Below are positions 28,221 to 37,075 of a stretch of 64,000 nt of DNA, piece after piece (the stretch's first letter is position 1; each line of letters opens with the position of its first letter). A program made the position numbers and the translations under genes. The notes under the pieces were generated by a model. It was given only the letters and a program-made list of their open reading frames with translations, did not search any database and had not been told where the DNA came from. The stretch spans positions 310,001 to 374,000 of the forward strand of contig NZ_JAATNW010000002.1 in NCBI RefSeq assembly GCF_012911815.1. The letters are read 5' to 3'. Source of the stretch: Alteromonas ponticola. GTDB lineage: Bacteria; Pseudomonadota; Gammaproteobacteria; Enterobacterales; Alteromonadaceae.

Positions 28221-28236
28221 AGACGTCCAGATGTCT
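28221..28236 (+). promoter_or_regulatory. Two adjacent MetJ-box-like octamers before serA
   Basis: AGACGTCC and AGATGTCT lie back to back, each matching the MetJ consensus AGACGTCT at 7 of 8 positions. Two tandem boxes are the minimal MetJ operator. They end 22 bases before the serA ATG. Control of serA by methionine/SAM is an inference; no metJ gene is in the window. Confidence 0.5.
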
Positions 28237-28258
28237 TTTTACAGTTTGAGAAGCGACC

Positions 28259-29488
28259 ATGAGTAAAGTTTCGTTACCAAAAGATAAAATCAAAATTTTG
28301 TTGTTAGAAGGGGTACACCATAGTGCTGTGGAAACGTTTGAAAATAACGGCTACAGCAATATCGAATACCTTAAAACGTCGCTCCCTGAAGCTGAACTGA
28401 TTGATAAAGTACAAGACGTGCACTTTATTGGTCTGCGCTCGCGCACGCAAATAACCGAAGCAGTGGTTGAGGCGGCCAGTAAACTGGTTGCGATTGGTTG
28501 TTTTTGTATAGGCACGAACCAGGTCGATCTTATTTCTACCCGGGCCAAAGGGATTCCGGTTTTTAATGCGCCGTTTTCTAACACCCGTTCGGTTGCTGAA
28601 CTGGTGTTAGGCCAAATCATTTTACTGCTGCGCAAAATTCCACAAAAAAATGCCAAAGCCCATCGGGGCGAATGGGATAAATCCGCCGATGGCGCATTTG
28701 AAGCAAGGGGAAAAACCCTTGGTATCATTGGTTACGGCCATATCGGTACACAGTTAAGCATTCTGGCTGAGCACTTGGGCATGCGGGTACAGTTTTTTGA
28801 TATCGAAGATAAACTGGTTTTGGGCAACTCGACGCAGATTAAGTCATTAGACAGGTTATTGGAAACCTCAGACGTGGTCACCCTGCATGTGCCTGAAACG
28901 CTACAAACAAAGAACATGATTGGCGAAGCGCAGCTGCGTAAAATGCGTAAAAACAGCATTTTAATCAACGCTTCCCGCGGAACAGTTATTGATATTGATG
29001 CTCTGGTCACAGCGTTGAAAGATGAGCATATCAGCGGTGCCGCATTAGACGTATTCCCTGTGGAGCCTAAGTCGAATTCAGAAGAGTTTGAATCACCGCT
29101 ACGCGCGTTTGATAACGTGATTCTCACCCCGCATGTGGGTGGCAGCACCCAGGAAGCCCAAGAGAACATCGGCATTGAAGTGGCGGGCAAACTGGCGAAA
29201 TACAGCGATAACGGCTCTACCCTGTCTGCGGTCAATTTCCCGGAAGTGGCCTTGCCGGACCACCCTGGCAGCTGTCGCATCCTGCACATCCACGAAAACC
29301 GCCCTGGCGTGTTAACCCAGATTAACCAGACCTTTGCACACAAAGGCATCAACATCGAAGCGCAATATCTTCAGACCAATGCCGAGATTGGTTACGTGGT
29401 GGTGGATGTTGAATCAGAAAAAGGCTACGACGCGCTGGCTGAACTTCAGCAGATTGACGGCACCATCAAGACACGTATTTTACATTAA
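28259..29488 (+). CDS. serA: D-3-phosphoglycerate dehydrogenase
   Basis: First committed enzyme of serine biosynthesis: oxidises 3-phosphoglycerate to 3-phosphohydroxypyruvate with NAD. The 409-residue length equals E. coli SerA (410), with a substrate domain, the Rossmann motif GIIGYGHIGTQLSILAE, catalytic segments NASRGTVIDID and ILTPHVGGSTQEAQ, and a C-terminal ACT domain (ILHIHENRPGVLTQINQTFA) that normally binds serine for feedback inhibition. It lies ~150 bases after rpiA, as in E. coli where serA and rpiA are neighbours. Two MetJ-like boxes precede the start. Confidence 0.98.
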   Translation: MSKVSLPKDKIKILLLEGVHHSAVETFENNGYSNIEYLKTSLPEAELIDKVQDVHFIGLRSRTQITEAVVEAASKLVAIGCFCIGTNQVDLISTRAKGIPVFNAPFSNTRSVAELVLGQIILLLRKIPQKNAKAHRGEWDKSADGAFEARGKTLGIIGYGHIGTQLSILAEHLGMRVQFFDIEDKLVLGNSTQIKSLDRLLETSDVVTLHVPETLQTKNMIGEAQLRKMRKNSILINASRGTVIDIDALVTALKDEHISGAALDVFPVEPKSNSEEFESPLRAFDNVILTPHVGGSTQEAQENIGIEVAGKLAKYSDNGSTLSAVNFPEVALPDHPGSCRILHIHENRPGVLTQINQTFAHKGINIEAQYLQTNAEIGYVVVDVESEKGYDALAELQQIDGTIKTRILH

Positions 29489-29496
29489 TGGGATAA

Positions 29497-29554
29497 AGCC
29501 CCGCTTCGGGCTATAAACCTCAAGCCTTGGGCAACTTTATTGCACAAGGCTTGA
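29497..29554 (+). terminator. Hairpin pair downstream of serA
   Basis: A short stem (AGCCC/GGGCT, 29497-29512) is followed by a long one (TCAAGCCTTG at 29520-29529 with CAAGGCTTGA at 29545-29554, inner GCAA/TTGC). There is no clear T-run. It probably ends serA transcription or protects its 3' end. Confidence 0.5.
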
Positions 29555-29661
29555 AAGTCGCTTTTGCATCTACCACATTGCCACCGTTCATCGAATAATC
29601 TTTGCTAACTGAATGATTTTAACCATACTGAGGGTTAACGAATTTCTTTCGGGCAACAATC

Positions 29662-30075
29662 ATGTTCTGGGCACATGGAAGTTATGAGGTAAAAAAGGAA
29701 GGCCAAATACTTTTGGTTGATGCTTGCGGTCCTTTTAACCGCGAAACCATCTTCTCTCTGGACAAGGATCTAATCAGTTTTGTAGGCCAGCTTCGCCACG
29801 CCCCCTGGGCCGAAATTGCTACCTTGAAAAATGAAAGTGCTTATACGCCCGAAGCGCTGGAGGAGCTAGCCAAATCGTTTCAGGATAGAGTGCGCAATAA
29901 TCTTATTGCCATCGCGATCCTGTTCAAAGATATTGAATCCAGAACCCTTTCTGAATATCAGCTTACATCCATTTTTAAACAGTGTGATGGGTTAGATTGG
30001 CTATTTTGCGAGTCGATTGAAAGTGCCAGAGACTGGTGCAATCGGGCACTTTCAAACTACCAGGAAAATATGTAG
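29662..30075 (+). CDS. Hypothetical STAS-like cytosolic protein
   Basis: A 137-residue soluble protein without signal peptide or membrane helix. The layout (an early beta segment EGQILLVDACGPFNRET, WAEIATLKNE in the middle, the hydrophobic strand NLIAIAILFKD, and SIESARDWCNRAL at the end) resembles SpoIIAA/STAS-like proteins of the short Alteromonadales type. The match is weak and from memory. It stands alone between serA and a DUF481 gene and ends at a terminator. Function unknown. Confidence 0.6.
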   Translation: MFWAHGSYEVKKEGQILLVDACGPFNRETIFSLDKDLISFVGQLRHAPWAEIATLKNESAYTPEALEELAKSFQDRVRNNLIAIAILFKDIESRTLSEYQLTSIFKQCDGLDWLFCESIESARDWCNRALSNYQENM

Positions 30076-30096
30076 AGGGACCCTGCTCGGGTCCCT
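30076..30096. terminator. Bidirectional terminator between STAS-like and DUF481 genes
   Basis: AGGGACCC and GGGTCCCT pair over a 5-nt loop directly after the stop at 30073-30075. It separates two convergent genes. The T-run is short on both strands. Confidence 0.65.
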
Positions 30097-30112
30097 TCAC
30101 ATAGTAAAAAAC

Positions 30113-30859
30113 TTAAAAGAAGTTATAAACCAGCGTAACTGAGGTTTCAGTATCCAGTTTTTCAACACCGGGGTCTACTTCACTGTTGTGGTCTAGCTTA
30201 AACGCAACTTTTAGTGACAGGTTGCCGCTTATAGTGGCGGTTACAGCCGACTCAGCGCGTGATTTGGTGTTGTCTTCACCCACCTCAGTACTGACCGTCT
30301 GAGTAAATTTAGCAGTGTCTGAAATCAGCCATTGATATGCTGCAGACGCACGTACAATTGGCCCTTCCTGCTTTTCACCTTCCTGGGTTTCAGCCCAGGC
30401 GTAACCAGGACCCACTGAGTATTCGAACGACATTTTGTCGGTTTCCCATAACTTATGGTTCCAACCGACCGCCAGGGTGGTCTGGTATTCGTAGTTGCTT
30501 AGCTTGTCTTGCTCGTAAGATGCGAAACCGAAAATACGATAATTGGGGTTAGCTAACTTGTAGTTGGCCTGAGATGACGCGAACAAGCTATCGGCTGACG
30601 TACGCTCTTCTTCTTCACCCTCGTCATTTTCAACCGTCTCTTTTTTATACAACCCTTCGATATTGTAATCGTTACTCCACTTTGGAAGCTCCTGATGCGC
30701 CACTAAGGATGCACTTAACGAAGTGGTTTCTGTATTACCTGTGGTATGAATGGCACCCACGCCACCTTCCATCGTGAACGGTTTTTTCTCTTCTTGTGCG
30801 ACTGCGACGTTCGCGACTAACGTGCCTAGAATTGCCGTAGCAACTAAACTTCTGTTCAT
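30113..30859 (-). CDS. DUF481 outer-membrane protein
   Basis: Secreted beta-barrel-like protein of the DUF481 (YdiY-type) family, function unknown. I start it at the ATG at 30859 (MNRSLVATAILGTLVANVAVA signal peptide) because AGGAAC lies 6 bases upstream; an in-frame ATG 11 codons earlier has no such site. After the signal comes the family opening FTMEGGVGAIHTTGNTETTS. The C-terminus ends in VTLVYNFF, with the terminal Phe used for outer-membrane insertion. Downstream member of a tandem pair; its paralogue lies 126 bases upstream in the same direction. Confidence 0.88.
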   Translation of the reverse strand: MNRSLVATAILGTLVANVAVAQEEKKPFTMEGGVGAIHTTGNTETTSLSASLVAHQELPKWSNDYNIEGLYKKETVENDEGEEEERTSADSLFASSQANYKLANPNYRIFGFASYEQDKLSNYEYQTTLAVGWNHKLWETDKMSFEYSVGPGYAWAETQEGEKQEGPIVRASAAYQWLISDTAKFTQTVSTEVGEDNTKSRAESAVTATISGNLSLKVAFKLDHNSEVDPGVEKLDTETSVTLVYNFF

Positions 30860-30984
30860 CAGTGTGTTCCTGCAATTAAATCTTTTTAACATTATTCGAT
30901 ACTGCGTTTATATCTTATCAAAGCTGAAAAAGTTCACCAAACGGCTAAAATACGCGGTTTCGCGCGACTTTCTAAATCAAATGA

Positions 30985-31806
30985 TTAGAAAAATCGATAA
31001 ACCACTGAAACGGAAGACTCCGTATTTAGCTCAGCCACGTCTTCTGGCGTATTAGTCTCATGTGTCCAGGTAAGCGCAAATTTTAACGCAAGGGATTCAA
31101 ATATTGTTGCGGTAACTGATGTCTCAGACCGCGTTTTAATATTGTGCCCACCCGCTTCAATACTGGCGAACTGTCTGAATTTGGCCCCTGTGGTCCAAAA
31201 GTAACGGTATTCCACGGAGGCACGTACGATGAATCCACTGTTAATCGAGGTTTCCGTCTCCTCTTCAACGGAAACGAAAGAATAACCCGGGCCGACACTG
31301 TATCTGAATTCATCAACTTCATTTTGCCAAAGCTGATGAGACCAGCCTGACGCTATCGAAGAACGATAATGAAAGCCGTTGAACTCATCGTTTTCGTAAT
31401 CACCGTAGATGAACAACCGGCGATCCCGGTTATTTAATTTGTAGTCTAGCTGTGCATAGCCGAACAAACGCTCGGCCGTAACCTCTCGCTCTTTTTCACC
31501 GCCTTTTTCAACTTCACTTTCTTTATAAAGCAGTTCACCAAAATAGCGGTTACTCCACCAGCGGGTTTCATGTTCGGAAACAATGCCACCCTTGATCGTC
31601 GTTGCGTCAGAATTACCCGTGGCAAAGAGAATGCCCACTTCACCATCGAGGGTAAAATGTGGCGCTTCTTCATCCACATCAGGGATCATGTCAGGATGAT
31701 AAAGCGTGCTGATCAAATTACGGTCTTTTGCCGCCTGTGCGTCGGGAAGCAAACAAAATGACAGCATCGTAATCGCCATTAGATAAATGGCAAACGAATT
31801 TTGCAT
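30985..31806 (-). CDS. DUF481 outer-membrane protein, second copy
   Basis: A 273-residue paralogue of the preceding gene with signal peptide MAITMLSFCLLPDAQA, domain opening FTLDGEVGILFATGNSDATT and C-terminal VSVVYRFF. Between the two proteins the order of segments is the same (W-NRYFGELLYKESEVEKG; GWSHQLWQNEVDEFRYSVGPGYS). So they arose by tandem duplication and then diverged considerably. Transport or surface function is unknown. Confidence 0.88.
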   Translation of the reverse strand: MQNSFAIYLMAITMLSFCLLPDAQAAKDRNLISTLYHPDMIPDVDEEAPHFTLDGEVGILFATGNSDATTIKGGIVSEHETRWWSNRYFGELLYKESEVEKGGEKEREVTAERLFGYAQLDYKLNNRDRRLFIYGDYENDEFNGFHYRSSIASGWSHQLWQNEVDEFRYSVGPGYSFVSVEEETETSINSGFIVRASVEYRYFWTTGAKFRQFASIEAGGHNIKTRSETSVTATIFESLALKFALTWTHETNTPEDVAELNTESSVSVVYRFF

Positions 31807-31854
31807 AGTAATGTTCTATTCTAATGTTTAGCGCAAAAAATCGTTCCGTGACTA

Positions 31855-32682
31855 TTATTGTCGTACTAATGAGGCGATCATATCCGTTTCTCTTCGAGAA
31901 TAATGAATCGCATCATTAATGGTTTCCTTTTCGATCTTAATTATCTTTTCTAATTCTGGCGAAATAAGTTCAATTTTATTGTTATCGTCTTCCTGTTGCT
32001 CATTGAACAAGGTTCTTACCGCAATCGCAAGTACTGCGATTTCTGCATCTACCACTTTTTGTTTATCATTATGCAAATGAACCACCGGGAAATAAAGTGA
32101 CAGAGGTAGTCTCCAGCTTTCCATTATAGTGCCACTGCAATGCGCAAAGGTGAACTTAAAGTGACTTAATTGTTTTACCCACGGCAGTAAATCACTGTCG
32201 TCGTTCAAATAAGCCTCGTATTTTTCTGGCGAACATTTTGCGACAACCAATTCACTTAAATTCTGCAATATTCCCATGACAAAGAAGCGTTCAATGCCAC
32301 GAATGCGACAATGTTTGGCCAAATATTTCGCTACCATTCCGCAAAATACCGAGTTTCGCCAATGTTGATCTGGATTGATCAAGGGCGAATTAAACTGTGT
32401 GAAAGCGGTATTAGCGGTTTCAGCCACCACCAGATTGTACAGAGCCTCACCGCCGATCACGTTAACCGCTTTTGAAATCGAGCCAATTTGTGAAGGAAAG
32501 CGAAATAATGCGCTATTCGCCAGGCGAAGGATTTTAGCTGTCAACGACGGATCTACGCTGATTAACCTCGCAATGTCGTCGGCATCAGAACGATGATCAT
32601 CGAGTATATCGCGAATGCGTAAACAAATATCTGGCAGCGTGAATGACTGCGACGCATAGGAAACATACTTAGTTAGAGACAT
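31855..32682 (-). CDS. HDOD domain protein
   Basis: A 275-residue protein in which most of the length is an HDOD domain, a catalytically inactive relative of HD phosphohydrolases used in signalling. Typical features: residues ~35-75 (DIARLISVDPSLTAKILRLA, NSALFRFPSQIGSISKAVN), then VIGGEALYNLVVAETAN. No output or receiver domain is attached. It lies upstream of the DUF481 pair on the same strand, without a clear operon link. Role probably in a regulatory network such as cyclic-di-GMP or stress; inferred from the family only. Confidence 0.85.
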   Translation of the reverse strand: MSLTKYVSYASQSFTLPDICLRIRDILDDHRSDADDIARLISVDPSLTAKILRLANSALFRFPSQIGSISKAVNVIGGEALYNLVVAETANTAFTQFNSPLINPDQHWRNSVFCGMVAKYLAKHCRIRGIERFFVMGILQNLSELVVAKCSPEKYEAYLNDDSDLLPWVKQLSHFKFTFAHCSGTIMESWRLPLSLYFPVVHLHNDKQKVVDAEIAVLAIAVRTLFNEQQEDDNNKIELISPELEKIIKIEKETINDAIHYSRRETDMIASLVRQ

Positions 32683-32793
32683 AATTTAACACCACTTCAA
32701 ACATTTCAGGAATTATATCAGCCATGCAATAAATCTCAGCCCCTTTTACGTTACATTGCAGTATGCTGAGTTATAACCGCGTACTGTAAGCAT

Positions 32794-33072
32794 CTACTTT
32801 TTTTTAAATAAGTCGGTTTGCAACGGTGCCGGCTCAGAGATGCCGGTATCCGGTTGGGCGTTTCGTTGCGCTGACAGCTTTCTGCGATGGCACGCCGCAA
32901 TAATTTTACGCTTGGTAGCATCATCAATTTTTAACCAGTAGAGGCGCTCTTCACGACTTCTGAAACATCCCAGGCAATACCCACGCGCACCCGACTGACA
33001 TACGCCGATACACGGGCTGGGAACATCAAAAAACTCTAACTGTGAAGGAGAAGGCTCTCCTTTGCTTACCAT
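32794..33072 (-). CDS. DUF1289 family protein
   Basis: A 92-residue cytosolic protein with the DUF1289 signature PSPCIGVCQSGARGYCLGCF, in which four cysteines can bind a metal, followed by SREERLYWLKIDDATKRKI. Such proteins are widespread and uncharacterised. The C-terminal 30 residues are polar and variable. The gene starts 32 bases after the end of the SIMPL gene on the same strand. Confidence 0.85.
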   Translation of the reverse strand: MVSKGEPSPSQLEFFDVPSPCIGVCQSGARGYCLGCFRSREERLYWLKIDDATKRKIIAACHRRKLSAQRNAQPDTGISEPAPLQTDLFKKK

Positions 33073-33104
33073 ATCGTTTTTTCTAAGTACAATTGCTCAT
33101 CAAA

Positions 33105-33812
33105 TCAGTCTACCAGTGTATATTCAATAGTGGAAACTACACGCACCTTTTTAATGTGTGGATGATGATTATCACGCGCAAAAATGGAGAACTGCCCTTG
33201 TCTGGCCTGATTAATTTTGCCCAGTTTACTGTCTGAGTCCTGGGCAAATTTATTGGCCACTTCTCTGGCATGCTTTGTAGCCTCTTCAATCATCACTGGC
33301 TTAACCTCATTCAAGCGGGAAAACAGATATTCTGTTCGCGCTTCATACCCGGGAGAGGTAAACACGATCCCTTCACTGACCAATTCCGAAATAGACGCCA
33401 TCAAGCCTCTGACAAACTCGATTTTTGTTGAATATACGGTAATGGTTTGTATCGCACTGTAACGAAATTCTGTACGCTCACCGCCATAGCGCTGTGCCAG
33501 CTTATCGATAATTTCGGGGGCACCAACGGTGATGGATTGCGCGTCCAGGCCAGCGTTATGTAAGTACTGCGTAATACTTTGAGTGTGCTGTTTAAGTGTT
33601 CGATGTAACGCACTCAGATCGTTACCGGCTTCGGTAAACTGAATCGGCCAAATTACTTTATCTGCCAGATATTCTCTTTCTGACAACCCTTTAACGGTTA
33701 CCACACGATCCCAGGTTTTAAAGGTGATGATAGCATTACCTAATTGCGTACCAAGCAAGGTTAACCCTAATACCGCGCCTGTTGCCAAAATAACAGCGAC
33801 TGTTTTATTCAT
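33105..33812 (-). CDS. SIMPL (DUF541) domain protein
   Basis: Membrane-anchored or secreted protein of the SIMPL family, function uncertain (oxidative-stress and surface roles are reported for relatives). From the ATG at 33812 (MNKTVAVILATGAVLGLTLL signal/anchor) it is 235 residues; an upstream in-frame start at 33857 would prepend 15 basic residues and is less likely. The domain shows RVVTVKGLSEREYLADKVIW, then the internal repeat typical of the fold, ending in VVSTIEYTLVD. Same strand as the DUF1289 gene. Confidence 0.85.
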   Translation of the reverse strand: MNKTVAVILATGAVLGLTLLGTQLGNAIITFKTWDRVVTVKGLSEREYLADKVIWPIQFTEAGNDLSALHRTLKQHTQSITQYLHNAGLDAQSITVGAPEIIDKLAQRYGGERTEFRYSAIQTITVYSTKIEFVRGLMASISELVSEGIVFTSPGYEARTEYLFSRLNEVKPVMIEEATKHAREVANKFAQDSDSKLGKINQARQGQFSIFARDNHHPHIKKVRVVSTIEYTLVD

Positions 33813-33916
33813 AATGCCATTCCTTCGTTTAATAACTGAAGAAAGCCTATATGACAACTATGGCAAAACAGAGGCGAAGCGGTGGAAATGTAAAGCGGGC
33901 CTCAGGCCCGCCGTCA

Positions 33917-36900
33917 TTATTTCTCGATAACCAGTTGAGTTGCGGGTGTTTTTTTCCGTTTGCTGCGAAGCAAAGAATAAAATACCGGGGTGAGCAACAA
34001 GCCAAAAAAGGTGACCCCAATCATACCGGCAAATACAGCAACGCCCATTGCCTGACGCATTTCTGCTCCCGCCCCGGTTGAGATAACCATAGGCAATACC
34101 CCCATAATAAAGGCGATGGATGTCATCAGAATCGGACGCAAACGTAGCTTGCTGGCTTCCAGAATCGCTTCCAGTGTGGTCATCCCCTGCTCTTCCAGTT
34201 CCTTGGCGAACTCAACAATCAATATTGCATTTTTCGTGGCCAGCCCTACCAGAACGATTAAACCAATTTGTGTGAACACATTGTTATCGCCTCCTGCAAT
34301 CCCCACCCCGATCAACGCACTCAATAAGGTCATGGGTACTATCAGGATAATTGCTAATGGCAGGGTCAGACTTTCGTACTGGGCGGCCAGCACCAGGAAC
34401 ACCAGTAACACCACCAGCGGAAATACAATCAATGAGGCGTCCCCTGCCAGGATCTGCTGATAGGTTAAATCAGTCCACTCATAGCTCATGCCAATAGGTA
34501 GCGTTTCATCTAAAATCTTTTCGATGGCCGCTTTGGCTTGATCGGAGCTGTATCCGGCTGCAGGTGCACCATTAATTTCTGCCGTGTTATAACCATTGTA
34601 ATGCATCACCCTGTCAGGCCCCGCCGAATGTTCCACCGATACAAACGACCCCAGTGGGATCATCTGCCCGTCACTGTTGCGTATCTTGTACTGGCGGATC
34701 TGATCGGTATCCTGCCGGAACTGCGAATCTGCCTGCACGTTAACCTGATAAGTGCGTCCAAACAGATTGAAGTCATTCACATACACCGAGCCCAGGTACG
34801 CTTGCAACGTGCTGAATAAGCTGTCTGTGGTTACTCCCTGACTGATTGCTTTAGTGCGATCCACGTCGACATCCAGTTGCGGCACATTCACCCGGAAACT
34901 GGAGAAAGTATCAGTTAATGCAGGATCCTGCCACGCTTTGCCAACCACCTGCTGGGTGGCATTATCCAAGGCTTCAAAACCTAGATTGGCGCGGTCCTGA
35001 ATTTGCAGTTTAAAGCCACCAATAGTGCCTAAACCCATTACCGGAGGCGGCGGAAAAATCGCCACAAAGGCCCCTTTTATTGCGCCAAATTGTTGGTTTA
35101 GCTGCATGGCGATGGCACCGGCAGATAATTCTGGCGATGTTCTTTCATCAAACGGTTTCAAAGGGGTAAAAAGAACACCTGAACTGCTGCTGTTAGTAAA
35201 GCCATTGATGTTTAGGCCAGGGAAAGCCACAGCATCGGCAACACCCGGGTGCTGCATGGCAATCTCTGACATTTGCCGAATGACATCTTCGGTTCGATCG
35301 AGAGATGACGCATCAGGCAATTGTGCAAATGCCACCAGGTACATTTTATCCTGCGCCGGCACATAACCGGTGGGCGTGCTCGCAAACTGCTGCCAGGTCA
35401 ATGCTAACAAACCAGCATACAACACTAACACCACGCCACCTTTACGCACCAAACGGTTAACGCCTTTGGTGTAAGCATGACCGCCACGATTAAACAGTCG
35501 GTTAAATGGCCCAAATACCCAGGGACCCAGCATTCTGTCCATGAGCTTGGTCAGCGCGTCTTTAGGTGCATCGTGCTTTTTGAGTAGTAACGCTGACAAC
35601 GCCGGACTCAAGGTTAATGAGTTAATCGCGGAAATAATGGTTGAAATCGTAATTGTTAGGGCGAACTGCTTGTAAAACTGGCCAGTTAAGCCCGACATAA
35701 AGGCGGTTGGAATAAACACCGCAGCCAAAACCAGCGTTGTGGCGATGATCGGGCCGGTCACTTCTTTCATCGCCTGGCGCGTGGCATCGACGGGACTGAG
35801 TCCATCGGCAATATTTCGCTCAACGTTTTCTACCACGACAATGGCGTCATCGACCACGATACCTATCGCCAGTACCAAACCAAACAAAGACAACGCATTG
35901 AGTGAAAAACCCATTAGCTGCATAAAGGCGAAGGTGCCCACCAAAGAAACCGGAACTGCGACCAGCGGAATAATGGATGCCCGCCAGGTTTGCAAGAACA
36001 GCACCACCACCAGCACAACCAGCAGTACGGCTTCAAGCAGGGTATTTACCACCGCTTTTATCGAGCCACGAACAAATACAGTGGGATCGTAAACGATCTC
36101 GTAATTTAACCCTTCAGGGAAGTTTTGTGAAAGTGTGGCCATGGTTGCGCGCACGTTATCAGAAATCTCAATTGCATTGCTGCCGGGAGCCTGAAATATC
36201 GGGATTGCTGCGGCAGGCTGGTTATTCAGCAATGAGCGTAACACATAATAGTCAGCGCCTAATTCAACTCGCGCGATATCATCCAGACGGGTAACCTGAC
36301 CGTCGGCGGAACGCTTTACAATAATATTTCTAAATTCACTTTCATCTTTTAAGCGCCCGCGCACATTGATCAATAAATTAAAATCGCTGTTGCCCGAGGG
36401 TTGCGCGCCCAGGCTGCCTGCCGCGGCTTGTTGGTTCTGCGCCCGAATAGCGGCAATAACATCAGTAGGGTTTAAACCCAGTTCTGCCATACGATCGGGG
36501 TTTAACCACACCCGCATGCTAAATTCACCGGCACCAAATACGCGTGCCTGTCCGACGCCCTCAACCCGCGCTAATTCATCTTTGACAAACTGCTGCGCAT
36601 AGTTAGAAAGATAGAGCATATCGTAACGACTGTCCGGCGAGGTTAAATGCACTACCATGGTCAAATCGGGCGATGACTTTTCAGTCACCACACCCAATCG
36701 CTGGACTTCCTGTGGCAAGCGCGGCAGTGCACGGTTAACCCGGTTCTGAACCAGCGTGGTCGCGTCGTCCGGATCGGTGCCAATAGCAAACGTTAAGGTA
36801 AGTGTCATACGACCATCAGAAGTTGATTGTGACGAACTGTACAACAGACCTTCCACGCCATTTATTTCATCTTCTAATGGACTGGCAACGGTTTCACCAA

Positions 36901-37075
36901 TGACTTTGGGATTGGCGCCCGGATAATTCGCCGTCACAACCACTGTAGGTGGTACAACATCAGGATATTCAGTAATGGGCAATTGCCAGACAGCCAGCGC
37001 TCCGGCAATAAAAATAATAATAGAAATAACACCCGCAAAGACGGGTCGGGTAATAAAAAACTGTGCAATGTTCAT
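33917..37075 (-). CDS. RND multidrug efflux pump, inner-membrane subunit
   Basis: Proton-driven exporter of the HAE1 (AcrB/MexB/OqxB-like) family. From the ATG at 37075 it has 1052 residues, the full family length. The N-terminus is AQFFITRPVFAGVISIII and ITEYPDVVPPTVVV. Transmembrane helix 4 carries the proton-relay aspartates in AIGIVVDDAIVVVENVERN. The two large periplasmic loops and twelve helices are all present. The start overlaps the adaptor gene stop as ATGA. No outer-membrane factor gene is adjacent, so it probably uses a TolC encoded elsewhere. Substrates not deducible. Confidence 0.97.
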   Translation of the reverse strand: MNIAQFFITRPVFAGVISIIIFIAGALAVWQLPITEYPDVVPPTVVVTANYPGANPKVIGETVASPLEDEINGVEGLLYSSSQSTSDGRMTLTLTFAIGTDPDDATTLVQNRVNRALPRLPQEVQRLGVVTEKSSPDLTMVVHLTSPDSRYDMLYLSNYAQQFVKDELARVEGVGQARVFGAGEFSMRVWLNPDRMAELGLNPTDVIAAIRAQNQQAAAGSLGAQPSGNSDFNLLINVRGRLKDESEFRNIIVKRSADGQVTRLDDIARVELGADYYVLRSLLNNQPAAAIPIFQAPGSNAIEISDNVRATMATLSQNFPEGLNYEIVYDPTVFVRGSIKAVVNTLLEAVLLVVLVVVLFLQTWRASIIPLVAVPVSLVGTFAFMQLMGFSLNALSLFGLVLAIGIVVDDAIVVVENVERNIADGLSPVDATRQAMKEVTGPIIATTLVLAAVFIPTAFMSGLTGQFYKQFALTITISTIISAINSLTLSPALSALLLKKHDAPKDALTKLMDRMLGPWVFGPFNRLFNRGGHAYTKGVNRLVRKGGVVLVLYAGLLALTWQQFASTPTGYVPAQDKMYLVAFAQLPDASSLDRTEDVIRQMSEIAMQHPGVADAVAFPGLNINGFTNSSSSGVLFTPLKPFDERTSPELSAGAIAMQLNQQFGAIKGAFVAIFPPPPVMGLGTIGGFKLQIQDRANLGFEALDNATQQVVGKAWQDPALTDTFSSFRVNVPQLDVDVDRTKAISQGVTTDSLFSTLQAYLGSVYVNDFNLFGRTYQVNVQADSQFRQDTDQIRQYKIRNSDGQMIPLGSFVSVEHSAGPDRVMHYNGYNTAEINGAPAAGYSSDQAKAAIEKILDETLPIGMSYEWTDLTYQQILAGDASLIVFPLVVLLVFLVLAAQYESLTLPLAIILIVPMTLLSALIGVGIAGGDNNVFTQIGLIVLVGLATKNAILIVEFAKELEEQGMTTLEAILEASKLRLRPILMTSIAFIMGVLPMVISTGAGAEMRQAMGVAVFAGMIGVTFFGLLLTPVFYSLLRSKRKKTPATQLVIEK

